From the NCBI RefSeq assembly GCF_000971975.1, contig NZ_LAQO01000001.1:372001-436000 (forward strand): a stretch of 64,000 nt of DNA, written 5' to 3'. The notes under the pieces are model-generated. The model was not told the DNA's origin. It searched no databases and saw nothing but the letters and a program-made list of their open reading frames with translations. Positions within the stretch are counted from its first letter, which is position 1. The number at the start of each line of letters is the position of its first letter. Made by a program: the position numbers and the translations under genes. The stretch is from Paenibacillus algorifonticola. Its GTDB lineage: Bacteria > Bacillota > Bacilli > Paenibacillales > Paenibacillaceae. Below are positions 63,907-64,000 of this stretch, one piece after another.

Positions 63907-64000
63907 TCAGACCTTCTGATACGAGAATAACGGTTTGCCCTCCCAAACCTTGCTTGGAATTTCCCGCTTTAATACCGGAATCACATCAGCGGCAAAACGC
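63907..64000 (-). CDS. C-terminal end of a probable flavin-dependent (LLM class) monooxygenase
   Basis: A minus-strand frame open from the window edge to a TGA at 63907-63909 encodes FAADVIPVLKREIPSKVWEG and KPLFSYQKV. The FADEVIP-type helix followed by a short tail is typical of the C-terminus of bacterial-luciferase-like NtaA/SnaA monooxygenases. Only 30 residues are available, so the family call is tentative. Confidence 0.45.
   Translation of the reverse strand, partial: RFAADVIPVLKREIPSKVWEGKPLFSYQKV

Overview
The window looks like a chromosomal stretch from a Paenibacillus-type Bacillota (Gram-positive, roughly balanced base composition). The evidence is purine-rich Shine-Dalgarno sites before nearly every gene, a GlpP antiterminator with glpK, a BirA box before bioB, an SLH-domain surface protein, MsmX-type sugar ABC importers that lack their own ATPase, AraC regulators with a membrane sensor domain, and a CcpA cre site. 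No rRNA, tRNA, prophage, intact IS or CRISPR array was seen.

Layout. 0-6.5 kb: a spermidine synthase-like gene (cut by the edge), a small frameshifted ORF, bioB with a BirA operator, an ArsR/SRPBCC pair, and glpP-glpK behind a near-consensus promoter and a leader hairpin. 6.6-11.3 kb: a translationally coupled cassette of an ECF sigma factor, a membrane protein in the anti-sigma position, an ABC ATPase and two permeases. 11.6-16.4 kb: a proline-rich small protein, a gene remnant, a secreted HExxHxxGxxD protease, an alpha/beta hydrolase and a lipoprotein glucose/sorbosone dehydrogenase. 16.7-25.7 kb: an oligosaccharide uptake locus (lipoprotein, two permeases, MFS, a 560-residue protein of unknown function, AraC sensor-regulator). 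26-32 kb: a urease operon in which beta and alpha subunits are fused, ureE is absent and UreG is His-rich at both ends, with a UreH nickel permease. 32-36 kb: a stalk-domain/intradiol dioxygenase fusion, a SnoaL-like protein, a decayed region with two membrane-transporter pseudogenes, and leucine dehydrogenase. 36-42 kb: a STAND-type ATPase regulator divergent from a large SLH surface protein. 42-49 kb: a metal/metallophore region with an intact AraC-binding-protein fusion regulator, a Fur box, a CntA-like lipoprotein and a CntE-like MFS exporter, followed by fossils of a second such regulator and of a FecCD permease that still has a strong Fur box. 49-55 kb: an oligopeptide-type ABC operon. 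55-58 kb: a MarR regulator with a FAD monooxygenase and a nitroreductase, tied together by three copies of one palindromic operator. 58-64 kb: a GH43 glycosidase/ABC operon under a divergent GntR-LacI type regulator and a cre site, then the tail of a probable flavin monooxygenase.

Unexplained structure includes a three-copy intergenic repeat family with 20-bp terminal inverted repeats and unrelated interiors, a pair of TetR-type operators with no TetR gene, and a hairpin at each of the three lipoprotein-permease junctions of the ABC importers.
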